A stretch of DNA of 64,000 nucleotides from Agrypnia vestita (lineage: Eukaryota; Arthropoda; Insecta; Trichoptera; Phryganeidae), in NCBI GenBank assembly GCA_016648135.1, contig JADDOH010014788.1, positions 1-64,000 on the forward strand, given 5' to 3'. Positions 11,158 through 22,830 of the stretch are shown in pieces. Each line of letters begins with the position of its first letter. Position 1 is the first letter of the stretch. The notes below the pieces were generated by a model. The model was not told the DNA's origin. It saw nothing but the letters and a program-made list of their open reading frames with translations, and searched no databases. Position numbers and translations under genes: made by a program.

Positions 11158-11740
11158 ATGGAGACCGTCATAATGAATCGGCTACTCCTACACATCATCA
11201 TCATCAGGCAGCGTCTCTCCAATGCTGGATATGGGCCTCCACCAAGGATTGTGAGTTCTATCTTATCTTCAGCCTTTTTCATTTATCTGTTGTCTCCCAC
11301 TCTACTGATTTTCTTGCTCCATCGAGCTTGCAGATTGGCAACACTTCTCCTACTAATGCCTAGCCTCCATTCCAGCACCTTCCCTAACGTTATCATCTCT
11401 TAAACAAATATGTCCACCCTATTGGCACTTGATCATGGAGATGTTTTGGACAGCATCTTTTACCTTGATTCCCTGGCATATTTTTATGTACATTAGGTAC
11501 ACGATCTCCTAGAGATTTTCCATGGATATCCAAGCATTTGCTATATGGACAATTTTTAATTTATGAATGACATTGACGCTGAGGGTCACTGTCTCAGCTC
11601 CGTATGTAGATAAGTACTGGGAGCGCACAATTTGTAGGCCTTAGTCTTTGGAGATACGTTTAAAAAGTCTCAATCAAGGTGAGACATGTCTTGCAAAGAC
11701 CAGAGGAGCGACCATTAAGATTTTTGTATATCCTAGGCAA
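11158..11740 (-). pseudogene. LINE relic (insect CR1/RTE-like type)
   Basis: Read on the - strand, the block resembles the reverse-transcriptase region that appears very often in lepidopteran genomes. On the + strand it shows CATCATCATCAGGCAGCG, AATGCTGGATATGGGCCTCC and later CTCAGCTCCGTATGTAGATAA. These correspond to familiar 'tgctggacataggcctcc' and 'tctcggcaccgtatgtcat' segments. Many frame changes. The subfamily is not certain. Confidence 0.55.
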
Positions 11741-13149
11741 CTCCGGAGGGGAGGAAGTCACTCTAGATCAAGCTGAAGCTAACAACAAAAAGGATTGTAT
11801 GATGAAAGATTGGGCCTTAACTTGTCAACTAGGACCAAATCGGTGCAAGGCAGAGGAAAATGGAGGCACTTTTTCCTTTTTTTTTAAGCGCTTCAACAGG
11901 CTAAGAGGTGTAATTACTGAAGTCGTTATTATTATTTAATTAAATCACAAAAACACCTAAACTTAAGTAAATAATGATGTTTGATGTGAAATATCTTTCC
12001 TCTCGCTTTCCTGCAATCTATGGAGGTGATTTTGTGAAAATGCGTAATGCGCATCCGATTTGAATTTCGAAAAATACCACAGCTAGCTCTCTTCTTCCAC
12101 TTTCGAATACACACCACACACACGGGCACAGACACTTAGTATCATAAATGAATTTTTGTTAATAAGTGTCTGAAAAAAGTGCAGATCATTGAAGAAAAAT
12201 GAGCAATGATGAATAATTATTCAAATAAATATTTCCGTATTTAGCCTTTTTAAATTTTGAGTATAATTTCTGTCGCTGCTAAATTGATATTTTAAATTGT
12301 GAGAAATCTCTGCCATGGATCGCAGGAAAGCGAGAGGAATGACGTTACACATCAAAAAAGATAAAAGTATGGCTATATAAAATTGATGCAGACATATTAA
12401 AAAGTATACTTAAAACGACATAGAAATTGAAAAAACAGAAAACATAAATAAGAAAAAAATTAGTCCGCTTCAGCACAGGAACCCCTAATGAGGAGGACTA
12501 AGAACACAAACATCAACAACCACTTATTGTACATACTATTACATTGTATGTACACTTGTATCTGAAAAGAACCTAATCAAAATATTTAATTAACTCCATT
12601 ATTTAATAAGTAAATAAGACTAAACTACTACGTAAACTCAGTTAAATTCATTATTGTGATATCCTTCTGTGAATATTTTTATGTTTTCGAAAATATTGCA
12701 TTTTTATTGTATCTAAATTCTTTAAAGTAAATTACTGCAAGGCTTTAATTAAGCGCAATTTTGTAAGGTAATTAAATTCCATCGAACACGATTTGAATCA
12801 ATAAGGGTATACTCGTGTTTTATTATTTGTATATGGTTGGAAATGAATACGAACATGTTATTTGAAGTTCAGATTGCATAACAATCAGGCGCCGGCTCAT
12901 CAAATATTCCATTGATATGTGAAGTTTCCTTGATTGCAAAGTGTTCACTATTAAACTAATGGTATTACTATTCATACAGTTCGCTTGTGTTTGAATTGAA
13001 CAAAATTTAAATAAAATAAGGGATCTCTCAATGACTATTATCAATGTTGTAACACGACGTAAAAATATGGGAGGCAAATTAACATTAGATAGATTAAATT
13101 AACATTAAATAGATTAAATTTAAAAAAAATGAACATTAAATTAAGACAC
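11741..13149. other. no recognisable feature
   Basis: Mostly AT-rich. A near-repeat of the sense GCAATCTATGGAGG and the opposite sense CCATGGATCGCAGGAAAGCGAGAGG occurs at 12000-12030 and 12313-12340. Short open frames at 11679-11939 and 12823-13077 have no motif and are not called. Confidence 0.35.
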
Positions 13150-13714
13150 TGGTTCTCACACCGATTTACTCAAGCCCGGGTGTTTTGTGATGTGTTTCGC
13201 TTCTGTAATTGGGCCTCTTGTCCTGGTGAAGCGTAAAAAAAATATATTCAAAGTTTTATAATATACACAAAGTCACAATTTTATAATATACGCAAAGTCA
13301 TACTGTATCAAATATAATTGGAGCACTGTTCTTAAATTCACATCAAATTTTTCCAGAATACTTTATACACTGTTTCATAATTCACACAACTTGTCACTCC
13401 AGTACATATACGTAGTTTAAATCGCTTAGGTCCGCATTAGAAAACTTCTCACACATCGGTAGGTACTCGCGCCGAATATGTCACTTGGTCACACACGCTC
13501 TGACAATACACGCCGGACGATTTCGTTTGTCTGTAGATTTTTATGGCGTTTAGTCCGCTGTCACAGCTCTGATTGAGCAGGAGCCGGTCGATCGCTTTTT
13601 ATTGGTTATCGCTTTATCGACGTTTCCAAAGTTTATGAGAATTCCAGATTCGCGTGGTCCATACGAGAGATTTCGACAGTACGTAATCTCTTCTGAGTCT
13701 ACCATCTCGTGACA
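13150..13714 (-). repeat. LTR-like sequence (TGTCACG...CCA)
   Basis: On the - strand it runs from TGTCACGAGATGG to GGTGTGAGAACCA, about 565 bp, with TG...CA ends and a CCATAAAAATC motif that could serve as a TATA-type promoter. No flanking duplication was found and no internal coding region is attached. It could be a solo LTR. Confidence 0.35.
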
Positions 13715-13949
13715 GTATGATACATATAACTATAAGTAATATCTTGTTTTTTAAATTTATTTTTTATTGTTGTAACCTTTTTTATCATATAATAATAATA
13801 AAAATGGATAATTTCTATAGCGCCATTTTCGTGAAAAAATCACCTCAAGGGCGCTTTACACTAACATCGTTTAGTCCTACACTGGTATTTAATTTAATGG
13901 AAAGGATTTTACAAAAAGGTGCGTTTTAAGTCTTTTTTTAAACACTGTT

Positions 13950-14515
13950 TCTGATGCACTGTTCCGTATTACGGAGGGAAGACAGTTCTACGCCTTTGGT
14001 CCTGCCACCGCAAATACTCGTTCACTAAGCTTAGTTTTCTGGTAGTGGATGGTCAGTTCTACAACCCTTAAGTAGCTGACCTTAGAGTATTTTAGTCGTC
14101 CGGGATGCAGAGCTCTTGAAGATACAGAAGCACCATATTATGTGTCACCTTGTACATTAACCAACACAACTTAAACTCGACTCTTTTAGGAAAATGAAGC
14201 CAATATAGTTCACGCAAAAGGGATGCGGAGAATTTTGATGCTTCATATACTATTCTTGCTGCCGCATTCAGAATAGACCGTAGTCTATCCAGCTAGAATT
14301 TTTGAAGTCCAGCATAAATGCTATTACAGTAGTCCACACGTGACATCACAAATGCATTTATGAGTAGACAGGCGGCTTCAGGGGGAAGGTATCTCCGAAT
14401 ACTTTTAATCTGTCGCAGTTGATAAAAGCATGCACTGACAGTCTTACTTATTTGTGTATTCATGGACAGATCTAAATTAATATGCATGCCCAACAACTTT
14501 AGATTTAGCATTCAC
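13950..14515 (-). pseudogene. LINE reverse-transcriptase relic (jockey/CR1-like)
   Basis: The - strand gives an open stretch with LGMHINLDLSMNTQISKTV, ACFYQLRQIKSIRRYLP and VMSRVDYCNSIYAGL, then stop. RVDYCNSIYAGL-type phrases mark the post-catalytic thumb region of CR1/jockey reverse transcriptases. Further matches in broken frames extend to about 13950 (RILNAAARIVYEAS-like and LYWLHFP-like). Catalytic FADD is not present. Confidence 0.75.
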
Positions 14516-15121
14516 AGACATAGATTCCTGCAGACCTTCCCAATTTATTTAAAACAACTGGCAAAAACCTCTGAACGATGAACCATGATGCACACATTTC
14601 ATTAAAAATATCCTCAATTGAAAGTGATGCATTAGCTCCCACCACAGCATGTTCTTAGCACATCATTATCGAACTAACTCAGCATGGTTAATCGAAAAAC
14701 AAATTTAAAGGATATTTTTTTGTAAAAAGGACCTGGTTATTTATTATATTCAATTTACTATGAACATTTTATCTTATTTCCAAAATTCTAATTTATCAAA
14801 CTGTGATTCTGTATAATTTGTATGTAAAACTTGTAAACCCTTATTTATATCAAAAGAATGATTCGTATACAATATATGGTTAGAAAATTCGGAATGATTA
14901 TTGCTACTTAAACACCTCAAGGTTTCCTTAATTTTTTTTTTTTAATTTAGTATTTATTAATAATAAATTTCATATTTTGGGTTAATCGCGTAGACGTTTC
15001 ACGTAAGACTAAGTACCTACTATATTTTTATGTATTTATTTCAGATATCTTTATTTAGTTAATAACACACAATGTAAACACTAACTTACATTCGGCATTC
15101 ATATTTATATTTATTATATTG
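14516..15121. other. AT-rich DNA, nothing recognised
   Basis: No supported feature. A T-rich run lies near 14931-14945. Confidence 0.4.
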
Positions 15122-15600
15122 TCAAGGGTCTTGGCTGCGGGAGCACAAATGAAAACACTGGAAATTAATTATCGGTTTAATAAATAACTAATTATTAATT
15201 AATTATTAAACGGACAACGTCACTTATCACAAATTTAACTAACGCTATTCTTAAAATCATACTATTTCGTAATGCACACGCATGCATATTTATTATCGCT
15301 GGATACAACCTTATTTATCACTCGTAGAACATTCAATTCTCGTACATAGTATTTATCGCTTATTTTCAACGTCAGCTACTCGATATCTGTCGCTTCGCAA
15401 TTCATAACTGGGTATACCTGGTCGTGATTGACTCACTTCGCAATGAACAAACTGTCAAACATTATAACTGAACTGCGTCGCAGCAAAAAAAGTAAAAGGT
15501 CCTCGTTGCTTCTCGGTCGTTCCGGGGATTTCTAGACGTTCGTACATGTTTCCCGAAGCTTGTAGATAATTTTTGACTATTGTAGATCCTACGATAGTGT
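15122..15600 (-). repeat. LTR-like copy (TGTC...TGACA family), reverse
   Basis: The + strand begins TGTCAAGGGTCTTGG. The reverse complement contains ATCCAGCGATAATAAAT, TACGAAATAGTATG and CACTGGAAATTAATTA, parallel to the copies at 4217, 18332 and 51046. The far boundary is approximate. Confidence 0.45.
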
Positions 15601-16435
15601 TGTTCCTAGTAACATACCAGGGGTTCGGGCTGTGCGTAAATTCTTTTAGCATCTCGTTACAATACAATAATTATATTTCTCTCTGTTTTTTTTCATATTT
15701 ACCGGTAGTATACTGCATTCCTTTGGTACTTTGTAATAATAATATTTTAATGTATTTGTATTATATTTTATTTGCATTTCTTGTATAATGTCCATGAATA
15801 TCTGTATTATATTTCATTTAATTTAAAAAGCATTTTGGCATTCTATCATTTTTTTAAATATACGAACATCATTGTGTTTCGATTTTTTCCTTGTTTTATG
15901 GCGAGCCAGTATTTTTCCTTTGAGTGATTAATTATCGTGGTTATGTTTCGTTAAATTTGCAAGTTTTATACATATTGCGAATTAATATTTGTTTTTTCAC
16001 AAACACTAACTTTATAATATTAAACATAAAGAAGACTAATAAAATAAAAATATTTGTTAATAAATGGCACAATTCATTCTCCTTTATGGCTTAACTTTGT
16101 ACGTAAATAACCGAACATCGTTTGACCTTTTTATTTGAACAAAACGATATTCGCTTTGTTTCAATAAGCACAATGCTATAAAGTTTGGTTATAACATCGT
16201 TGTATGGCGGTTAAATACACGATGTTATTTCCAATTGCGGCTCTCGTGAATTAACCAAATGCGTGGCTTATTGACAATGAGGCTGTGTGGGTTGTGTAAT
16301 TTGAACATAAAACCTTTGTCATCAGTCACTAGTAATTGTATACACGTTACTTGCGTTATTTTCCAATTCGGAATATGTCAGTAAACAGTATATTTTCCAT
16401 TGAAATATATGACATCTGATGAGTATTAAACACAA
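15601..16435. other. AT-rich DNA, nothing recognised
   Basis: No credible coding. Host DNA or unknown repeats. Confidence 0.35.
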
Positions 16436-16949
16436 TCAAACATAATAATTCCGTTGTCTGTCCGGCTGTCTGTGTGTGTCTGTCACGTAACTTCGTTTAA
16501 TGTCCGTAATTTCGTTCAAATTCATGGCTAAAAAAAAAACAAATTAAACCACCGGAGATGGGGCTTGAACCCCAGGCCAGCGAACCCGAACCGGCTGCTC
16601 AACGCATGTTGCTATCGCCGCCTCTCCATGGAGCGTCAAAAAAATGTTATAAATATACTAGCTGCAACCCGTCAAAAGTGACGGAACATTGGTTCGCGTC
16701 TTTGTTAAGCCCTAGTATATATTTATAATATCTTTCTGGCGGTCAGTTTAGTGGCCCGGGGTTCAGGCCCCGTCTCCGGCCGTTTAATTTGATTTTTTAG
16801 CGGGTGAATTCGAACGAAATTACCGACGTTACACGAAGTTACGGGGACAGATATACAAACGGACGGACAGACAACGAAATTATTATGTTTTATACTAAGG
16901 CTTAGCAAAGACTCGAACCAATGTTCTGTCATTTTTGACGGGTTGCTAG
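16436..16949 (+). mobile_element. Helitron family 2, outer copy, interrupted
   Basis: Starts TC (16436) after host A and ends CTAG (16946-16949) before host T, the classic A^T Helitron insertion. The 3' hairpin lies in CTGTCATTTTTGACGGGTTG directly upstream of CTAG. Removing the inner copy 16658-16892 rejoins AAATATA to TACTAAGGCTTAGC, which matches the family consensus at that point. Own length is about 279 bp. It has no ORF and is non-autonomous. It includes a GGGGCTTGAACCCC block like a tRNA T-arm. Confidence 0.75.
16658..16892 (-). mobile_element. Helitron family 2, inner nested copy
   Basis: Reverse-oriented 235-bp copy. The + strand starts CTAGCTGCAACCCGTCA after host A. The palindrome CCGTCAAAAGTGACGG forms the 3' hairpin. 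The other end has ATTATTATGTTTTA where the consensus has TTTGA, so the terminal TC is mutated by one base, and host T follows. Confidence 0.75.
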
Positions 16950-17379
16950 TGTCAATAATAAAATGGTGGCAAATAACTTACATTCTAGCATACATGTTTC
17001 ATATAGAAAAATGATCCGAGTTAAAGATAAAAAAAAACAGTAAAATAACGAATTAAAGCAAAGAAATACACTAACGTACATAGAATATTACTCACTTGGT
17101 TTCTAATATAGGTAATGAGACAAATTATATATCAATGTCAATGAACAAATCATTATTATCTAAGTACATTCTTACTACAGAAGATCACGGTACAGAAATA
17201 ATTCTAGTTGTTGAATTATTGAAAAGATGGTGTGATTTTTGTTTTCGTGAAATTTATTAACGATAAATGGGATGGGCAGTTAAATTTGTTTTGACATATG
17301 TTGTATTAGGTGCTATTCTATAAATATACCTACATCTTAAACTATAAATTTCAATATTATTAATATTTTTAATATTTAA

Positions 17380-17560
17380 AACATTAACTTTGTGCTTAGA
17401 CGTTGTTCCAGAGTGTTAGTTAAATTAGTATAAACCACTACCAGATACTATGGTTGTGGTGTATAGTGTTGTGAATATAGTAGTGTATTGTTGGTCCTGA
17501 CGAAGAGACGGGCAAAATCTGGTAGTGGTTTATACTAATTTAACGAACACTCTGTTATGA
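17380..17560 (+). repeat. Penelope-like repeat with broken hammerhead
   Basis: Edges carry AAAACATTAACTTTGTGCTTAGACG and its partner motifs in slightly varied form. CTGACGA at 17497-17503 is followed by AGAGACGGG, but the second half of stem II and GAAAC are deleted. CCACTACCAGAT and ATCTGGTAGTGG form outer inverted arms. Confidence 0.5.
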
Positions 17561-18194
17561 ATCTCAAATTTATCTTAATTAAATATTTTCTTTATATTCT
17601 TATCCTATATTCTTCCTTGTAATTGAATATTGTGTTTGACGTGTATTACTTTACGTTAATTTTTGAAAGCCTGAGGAGCGTTTAAAATAAATAAATAAAT
17701 AAAGAAAGAAAACATAAAAAGATTGTCATCGGAGATGTTTCTTTTCGAATACTAAGCGAAACTCTTTCACTGATATTGTAGGGTAGGGTTCACTGTATCT
17801 CGTAGGGTCAATTATACCTACTAGTACCTACTCCTGAACATAAATGTATTATTATCTGTTCAATGAGCAAGCGACGAAAATAGATTGGAATGAAATTGGT
17901 CATAGACGGACCCGTTCACTACCCCTAAACCATTTATCGCCCACTACGTCATCCCATCGCGTTAAGGGTGCCATTCTATAGTAACACAGGATTTTTTACT
18001 ATCTATTGAGATATTGTGTTCAATCATAAGTAACAGATGTGAAATTCACTGTCACGACTAATGTTTCCTATAATTTTCGGAAAAAAAAGTGGCGCTAAAA
18101 CTTCCATAAAACCCACTCAAGGAACTCGCAAAAAATGCTGTCATTCACAGTAACTATTTGCAGTTCCAAGATTACGACTACTCTCATTGAGAGA
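17561..18194. other. no recognisable feature
   Basis: No open frame, splice pair or repeat family recognised. Confidence 0.35.
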
Positions 18195-18300
18195 ATAATA
18201 GAAGAAGTGTGTACTCAAAAATCTAATGTTCAAAAAATTATGGAAGTCTCACAGAGACAAAGCTACTTATGTAAGTGAAACGTATGTGGAAGTTTTTTAT
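18195..18300. repeat. foldback-family arm
   Basis: Contains ATTATGGAAGTCTCACAGAGACAAAGC and TTTATACGATGACCCAGG with small differences from the arms at 31230-31420 and 36470-36840. Only one arm is present. Confidence 0.45.
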
Positions 18301-18331
18301 ACGATGACCCAGGAGAGAGTTGTCGTGTTTT

Positions 18332-18672
18332 AGCAGCTCGTTTAGTGCGAAGTTGCCCGCGAGGCCACGACCAGGGTGGCCGGTTGTGAAATTGTGAAAC
18401 AACAGTTATCGAGCAAAATAATCGAGCGAAGTACCTAAGACGAAATAAACCAGTGCAAAATCCATGTGCGAGCTTGAATATTCTAGGAGCGATAAATTTG
18501 TGTTACCCAGCGATAATAAAGTGTTCATAAACGAAGTGATATATTGTGAAATAGTGTATATTAAAGTATTGCGTTAGTTTAATTTTGTGTTAAATGGCTT
18601 AGTACAGTGAATAATTAATAAATTGCTAATTAATTTCCAGTGTTTGCATTTGCCTCCGGCAACCATGACACT
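18332..18672 (+). repeat. LTR-like copy (TGTC...TGACA family)
   Basis: Starts TGTCGTGTTTTAGCAGC and ends CAACCATGACA. Contains ACCCAGCGATAATAAAGTGTT, GAAATAGTGT and a TTAATTTCCAGTGTTT block that the 51046 copy also has near its end. About 340 bp, with no internal coding region attached. Confidence 0.5.
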
Positions 18673-19039
18673 ATGTAAAATGTAGAGCTCGTATACTGTA
18701 TGACCATAAATGCCTGTGGATGATTCCTGCAATAGCCGTCAAGTCACTGAACTGCAGCTCCCGAATGGTAAAGTTTTGATGTCAAGCACCAAAATTTCAT
18801 TTTAAAATTTAACATTTTATTTCGATTTTACATCGTTATGTAATGGCGTTCCGAGCATTGTTGTCAAACCTTTTATTGGACACCTCGACCAGAATTTGCT
18901 TTTCAAGTTTGCCTGCCAATAGTACTAAAGATAGATTATGTTGACTAACGCCTGTTTCACAAACTACACTGATAATTATTTTCAACATCTCAATTTGCTC
19001 ATTTCAAAATAAACTATTCGAATGGATGACTCTCTCGAA
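18673..19039. other. no recognisable feature
   Basis: Nothing I can name. Confidence 0.3.
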
Positions 19040-19340
19040 TGGATCTATTGATACCAATTTATTAGTTACAAATTATTATCATCCCCACTGCGTTTTCTAT
19101 ACAATGCCGTATAAAGGCCTCCCCAAGTACCTCACTTCTTTCTCTATCCATCATTTTTCACTGTCATATGTTTTCGCGGAATTTAATAATTTCGTCAGTC
19201 CAGTGAGTTTGAGGTTGGCGTGTCGGCTTTTTGATTCTTCTCGCATACCATGTGATGTGACCTGCCTGTTTTCGTTACATTTGTTTGGATTAATCAACTA
19301 TATCAACTACTATTGTCTGCTTTCTTATTCACACGATTCT
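19040..19340 (-). pseudogene. LINE C-terminal relic
   Basis: In broken - strand frames it reads VTSHGMREESKSRHANLKL, then WTDEIIKF-like, then GTWGGLYTAL or LGRPLYGIV in neighbouring frames. This is the usual order at the C-terminus of an insect non-LTR ORF (RWTDDIxK ... WRSLGEAYVQ). The 129-codon + strand ORF over the same place is its antisense shadow. Confidence 0.5.
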
Positions 19341-19689
19341 TCTTCTGTTTCTTTTTGTGATGCCCAACCTTTATCGCTGTCGATCTTGGTGACGGGAAAA
19401 GAGAAAAATAAATAACCTGCAGGCATCTTTGCAATGAATTGTTCTTAGCAAATTAATGGCTTACTGATCTTCTTTTCTGTCGCGGAAAAATTGCATCTTA
19501 GCTACGACGGCGGAATAAAATAATCCAATCCACGGGATAAATAAAAGAATAATATCTACCTTGAAAAGTGCCAATAAATATAAATAAAAATAATAAATCA
19601 TCTTTTTGTTACAAATCACGTAATTTATATATTAATTTCTGACTCCTGGGTGCTTAAACACTTTAGGTTTTAGTTTTAGACACCAGAAT

Positions 19690-20420
19690 AATGATGCATG
19701 ATAATACATGCAGGAACTATAGGGCAATTACTCTATTTAGATCTATTGGCAAATTTTATCTAAGAATTTTAATAGAAAGAGTAAAATCAGAGACTTAAGA
19801 AAAAGTTGGGACGTGTACGGACCTCTTGTGGGTGGAAGAAGATGCACAGATCAGATCTTCTCTCTACGAGAATTGACGGAAAAGTTTAATAAAATAATCA
19901 AAAACTTTTATAAACCTTCATAGATCTGCAAAATGTTAATGATAGATTTATAAGAGGAATGTTATCAAAGGTAGATTCTAGTTACAAAACAGTAAACTTA
20001 TACAGGAAATAGCCCTCTTGTACGGTAGATCATTCACACCATGGTTTGATATTAAAAAAGATGTCAAACAGGGTCACTAAATATCTCGATGGCTGTTCAA
20101 CTTGCATATGGATAATTGTGTGAAAGAACTTAAATAAATTAATATAGGATCAAAAATGAGCAATATTTATGCAATTAAACGAACAAGTCTTTCAAAGTCT
20201 AGTTAGTACACAGAATGTAAGATGTGTGCAAAGAATGTAATCTTATTCTTCTTATGCTGTGTTGTGTTAATAATAAGTCAAAAGTTATGGTTTTCGAGAA
20301 GGAGGAAAGTGAAATTTTATAAAGCAACGAATATCTGGAACTAGCTGATGAGATTGTGTATTTGAAAAGTGTGTTCGATAGAAGGGGGAAGGCTGAGGAA
20401 GATATTCTATATGTTGTATG
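19690..20420 (+). pseudogene. LINE reverse-transcriptase relic (RT core)
   Basis: Broken + strand frames show NCRNYRAITLFRSIGKFYLR, RILIERVKSE, FNKIIKNFYKP, a KQGH/SRWLFNLHMDNCVKELK segment and then QKLWFSRRRK / CSIEGGRLRKI-like pieces. The order matches conserved reverse-transcriptase blocks from NYRGITLL through QGxxLSPxLFN. The FADD motif is destroyed and many stops are present. The relic at 41885-42090 comes from the same element family. Confidence 0.65.
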
Positions 20421-22440
20421 ATTACTGTTCTAATATTGTTAAGAATTGTGCATGTACTCATGTACGCGCGGTAGAAGTTATACTTAAAAACTAAAATAAG
20501 ACAAAATTATATATTGATGACGCTCAAAGTATTGACTTGGAAAAATGTACGCCGATTGTCGATTATTTTATTTGAGTTTTATAAAAAGAATTAAAACCTC
20601 GTAATGTAACGTACGTAACCGTGTAACCTCGAATATTTATAATAATTGGTGCAAATAAAAACATTTTTAAAAATCGTTCGAAACATTCGTGAACTCACAT
20701 CTAAAGTGAATTTGAAAACTGAAAAGATAACAATAGCTTCGTTATTGAAACGTTTTTCCTTTTCAAAAAACGTGTGCATTTTCTATAAAAGTCCAAGTAT
20801 CTACTCATTTTCACGTGTTATCGATTTTTGGCCTAAAACGGTTCGGTATTCAAAAAATTCGAAACTGACAGCCGCATTGAACGTCGAATGAATAATTGTG
20901 TTTTTTGTTTTGAAAACGAATATCTGACAAAAGCAAAATAAATTTCGTGGATATTCCTTTAATCGATTTTAGCATGGTGACAAATAAAAACTTTCTTAAA
21001 AAACGATAGAAACATTTATGACATCACATATAAGCAGAATCTGACAGCTGACAAGATCTCAATATGGAGTTGTTAGTTTTGTTATCAATTTCCGCTACAA
21101 GCTGCGTGCTCAACTTCCGTTACAGTAAATTCTTTACTATAAACGAGCCAAAAGAAGATAATTAAAAAAAATAATCTAAACTAACAACTATATTGACTAC
21201 AAAATGCAGATATGAACAAATAAAATGCAACGAGAAATTTTAATACAACGGAATAAAAGAGTGCTTACATTAGCGATGCATTTATATTGCATTCCTTGTC
21301 TTTTATATTTATTTCCATTGTGTTTTTGTATGCCGTGTTACTGCAGTAAAGTTTCGCGGAAATATCTTTGTCATAAAAATTCAGAGAAATATTTATATAT
21401 CTTATTCACAACGGAAAAATTGGAGATCTAAATTCTTTTGTTTCAAAACTCTTTAGCATTGTAAAAAGCGTCGAAGCGAAATTGGTTGATAAATTATAAA
21501 ATAAATGCACCAATTTTTTAACTTTATATTTGACATGAAGGAAACTTAGATAGTATTAGGTAGATACTTAAATAGTATAAATAGATCGAAAAATCACATC
21601 AAACGATTTCTGAAAGCGTTGCAAATTGCCTATCAAGAGTCTAACTGGCAAATCAATTTATGATGAAAAAATGATAAAATTAAAAGTGAATGTATAGCTA
21701 ATCCGAATGTTACTATCACGAGAGTACAACAATGGTAACTGCATATTTTCAAGGTCTTTCGAAAGATTTTCATGTATTAAGAATCAACTGAACTATTTAA
21801 TAATTTTATTTTTATTACAAAGTTTACCAGATGTAAGTTTTTTTTAATAAAATTCAATATATTTTTTTTTAATGTGTAAGTAATAAAGTACCTATGGCAA
21901 AATATAAAACAAGTCATCAAATTCTTATACAAAGAAAATAAGCATTACGTGTGTATTTTTACGGATCAGTATAATGCTGAATGAACTAAATATTGTGATT
22001 TTCGATTCTCCTATTAAAATATTTATTAATATTTAAATGCTGTCAAAAGAAATACATAAATATGCTAAAAAAAGCAATATAATCCATTCATAATAAATTT
22101 TATCATCGAAAAAGTTCTTATATTGGAGTCTATATTTTGTCCCGTATTCGCCGCTATGGGATTTACGTAAAATAGTTTGGTAAATGATTCACTCATTTTT
22201 GTATATCAGAAATCTGTAGAATGTTCGCGCCCAAAAAGTATTTTTCGATATCGAAAAAACCTTAACTCAAACAAACTCTGACCACCCGTTATTTATAGCT
22301 ATTTAAAAATACAGTCTAATGGGGTAATAGTGATATAGCGCTCGTTTAACATGTGATAAATTTTTCGTTTAACAAAAAATTAAAGATTTTAAGAATCCAG
22401 CAATATAAACCTAAAGCTCCCCAAGACATGGTGCATTGGC
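20421..22440. other. AT-rich DNA, nothing recognised
   Basis: About 2 kb of AT-rich sequence. Open frames of 60-80 codons have A/T-driven composition, and I found no splice-bounded exon or known repeat. Confidence 0.4.
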
Positions 22441-22830
22441 GACAGAGAAAAAAAACGATTAGAAATCTTCGAGATGTGGACCTACAGACGTGCCCTAGGA
22501 ATTTCCTGGAGAGACCACATTACGAATGAAGAAGTTCTCAGCAGGATCGATGAAACCAGGCACATGATGAATACCATCTCGAAAAGGTATGCAAAATGGA
22601 TGGGGCCTATTTTACGCCATAAAAATCTGCTCAAAACTATACTGGAGGTAATGGTAGGAGGAAAGATTGCCAGAGGGCGCCCTCGCCGTGAATATCTTAA
22701 GCAAGTGTGCCAAGATATGAATTGTGCCTCCTAAACAGAGCTGAAGAGGATCGCCGGAGACCGAGCAGAATAGAGAAGGAGATACCCTTTGCTGCAAACC
22801 AATCCCACGGATTGAAACCCAAGAAAAAGA
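22441..22830 (+). pseudogene. LINE reverse-transcriptase C-terminal relic
   Basis: Open over 86 codons with EIFEMWTYRRALGISWRDH, NEEVLSRIDETRHMMNTI, MGPILRHKNLLKTILE and GGKIARGRPRREYLKQ, ending VCQDMNCAS. After a stop, ELKRIAGDRAE can be read. This is the conserved C-terminal tail of a non-LTR retrotransposon polyprotein. The 5' part is missing. Confidence 0.8.

Noticed and set aside
17497..17503. Active hammerhead at 17.5 kb
   Set aside because: The second half of stem II and GAAAC are deleted.
19026..19415. 129-codon open frame on the + strand
   Set aside because: It lies antisense to a recognisable LINE C-terminal relic and has no protein motif of its own.
20421..22440. Short open frames of 60-86 codons
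   Set aside because: Composition is AT-driven, with no splice-site context and no recognisable motifs.
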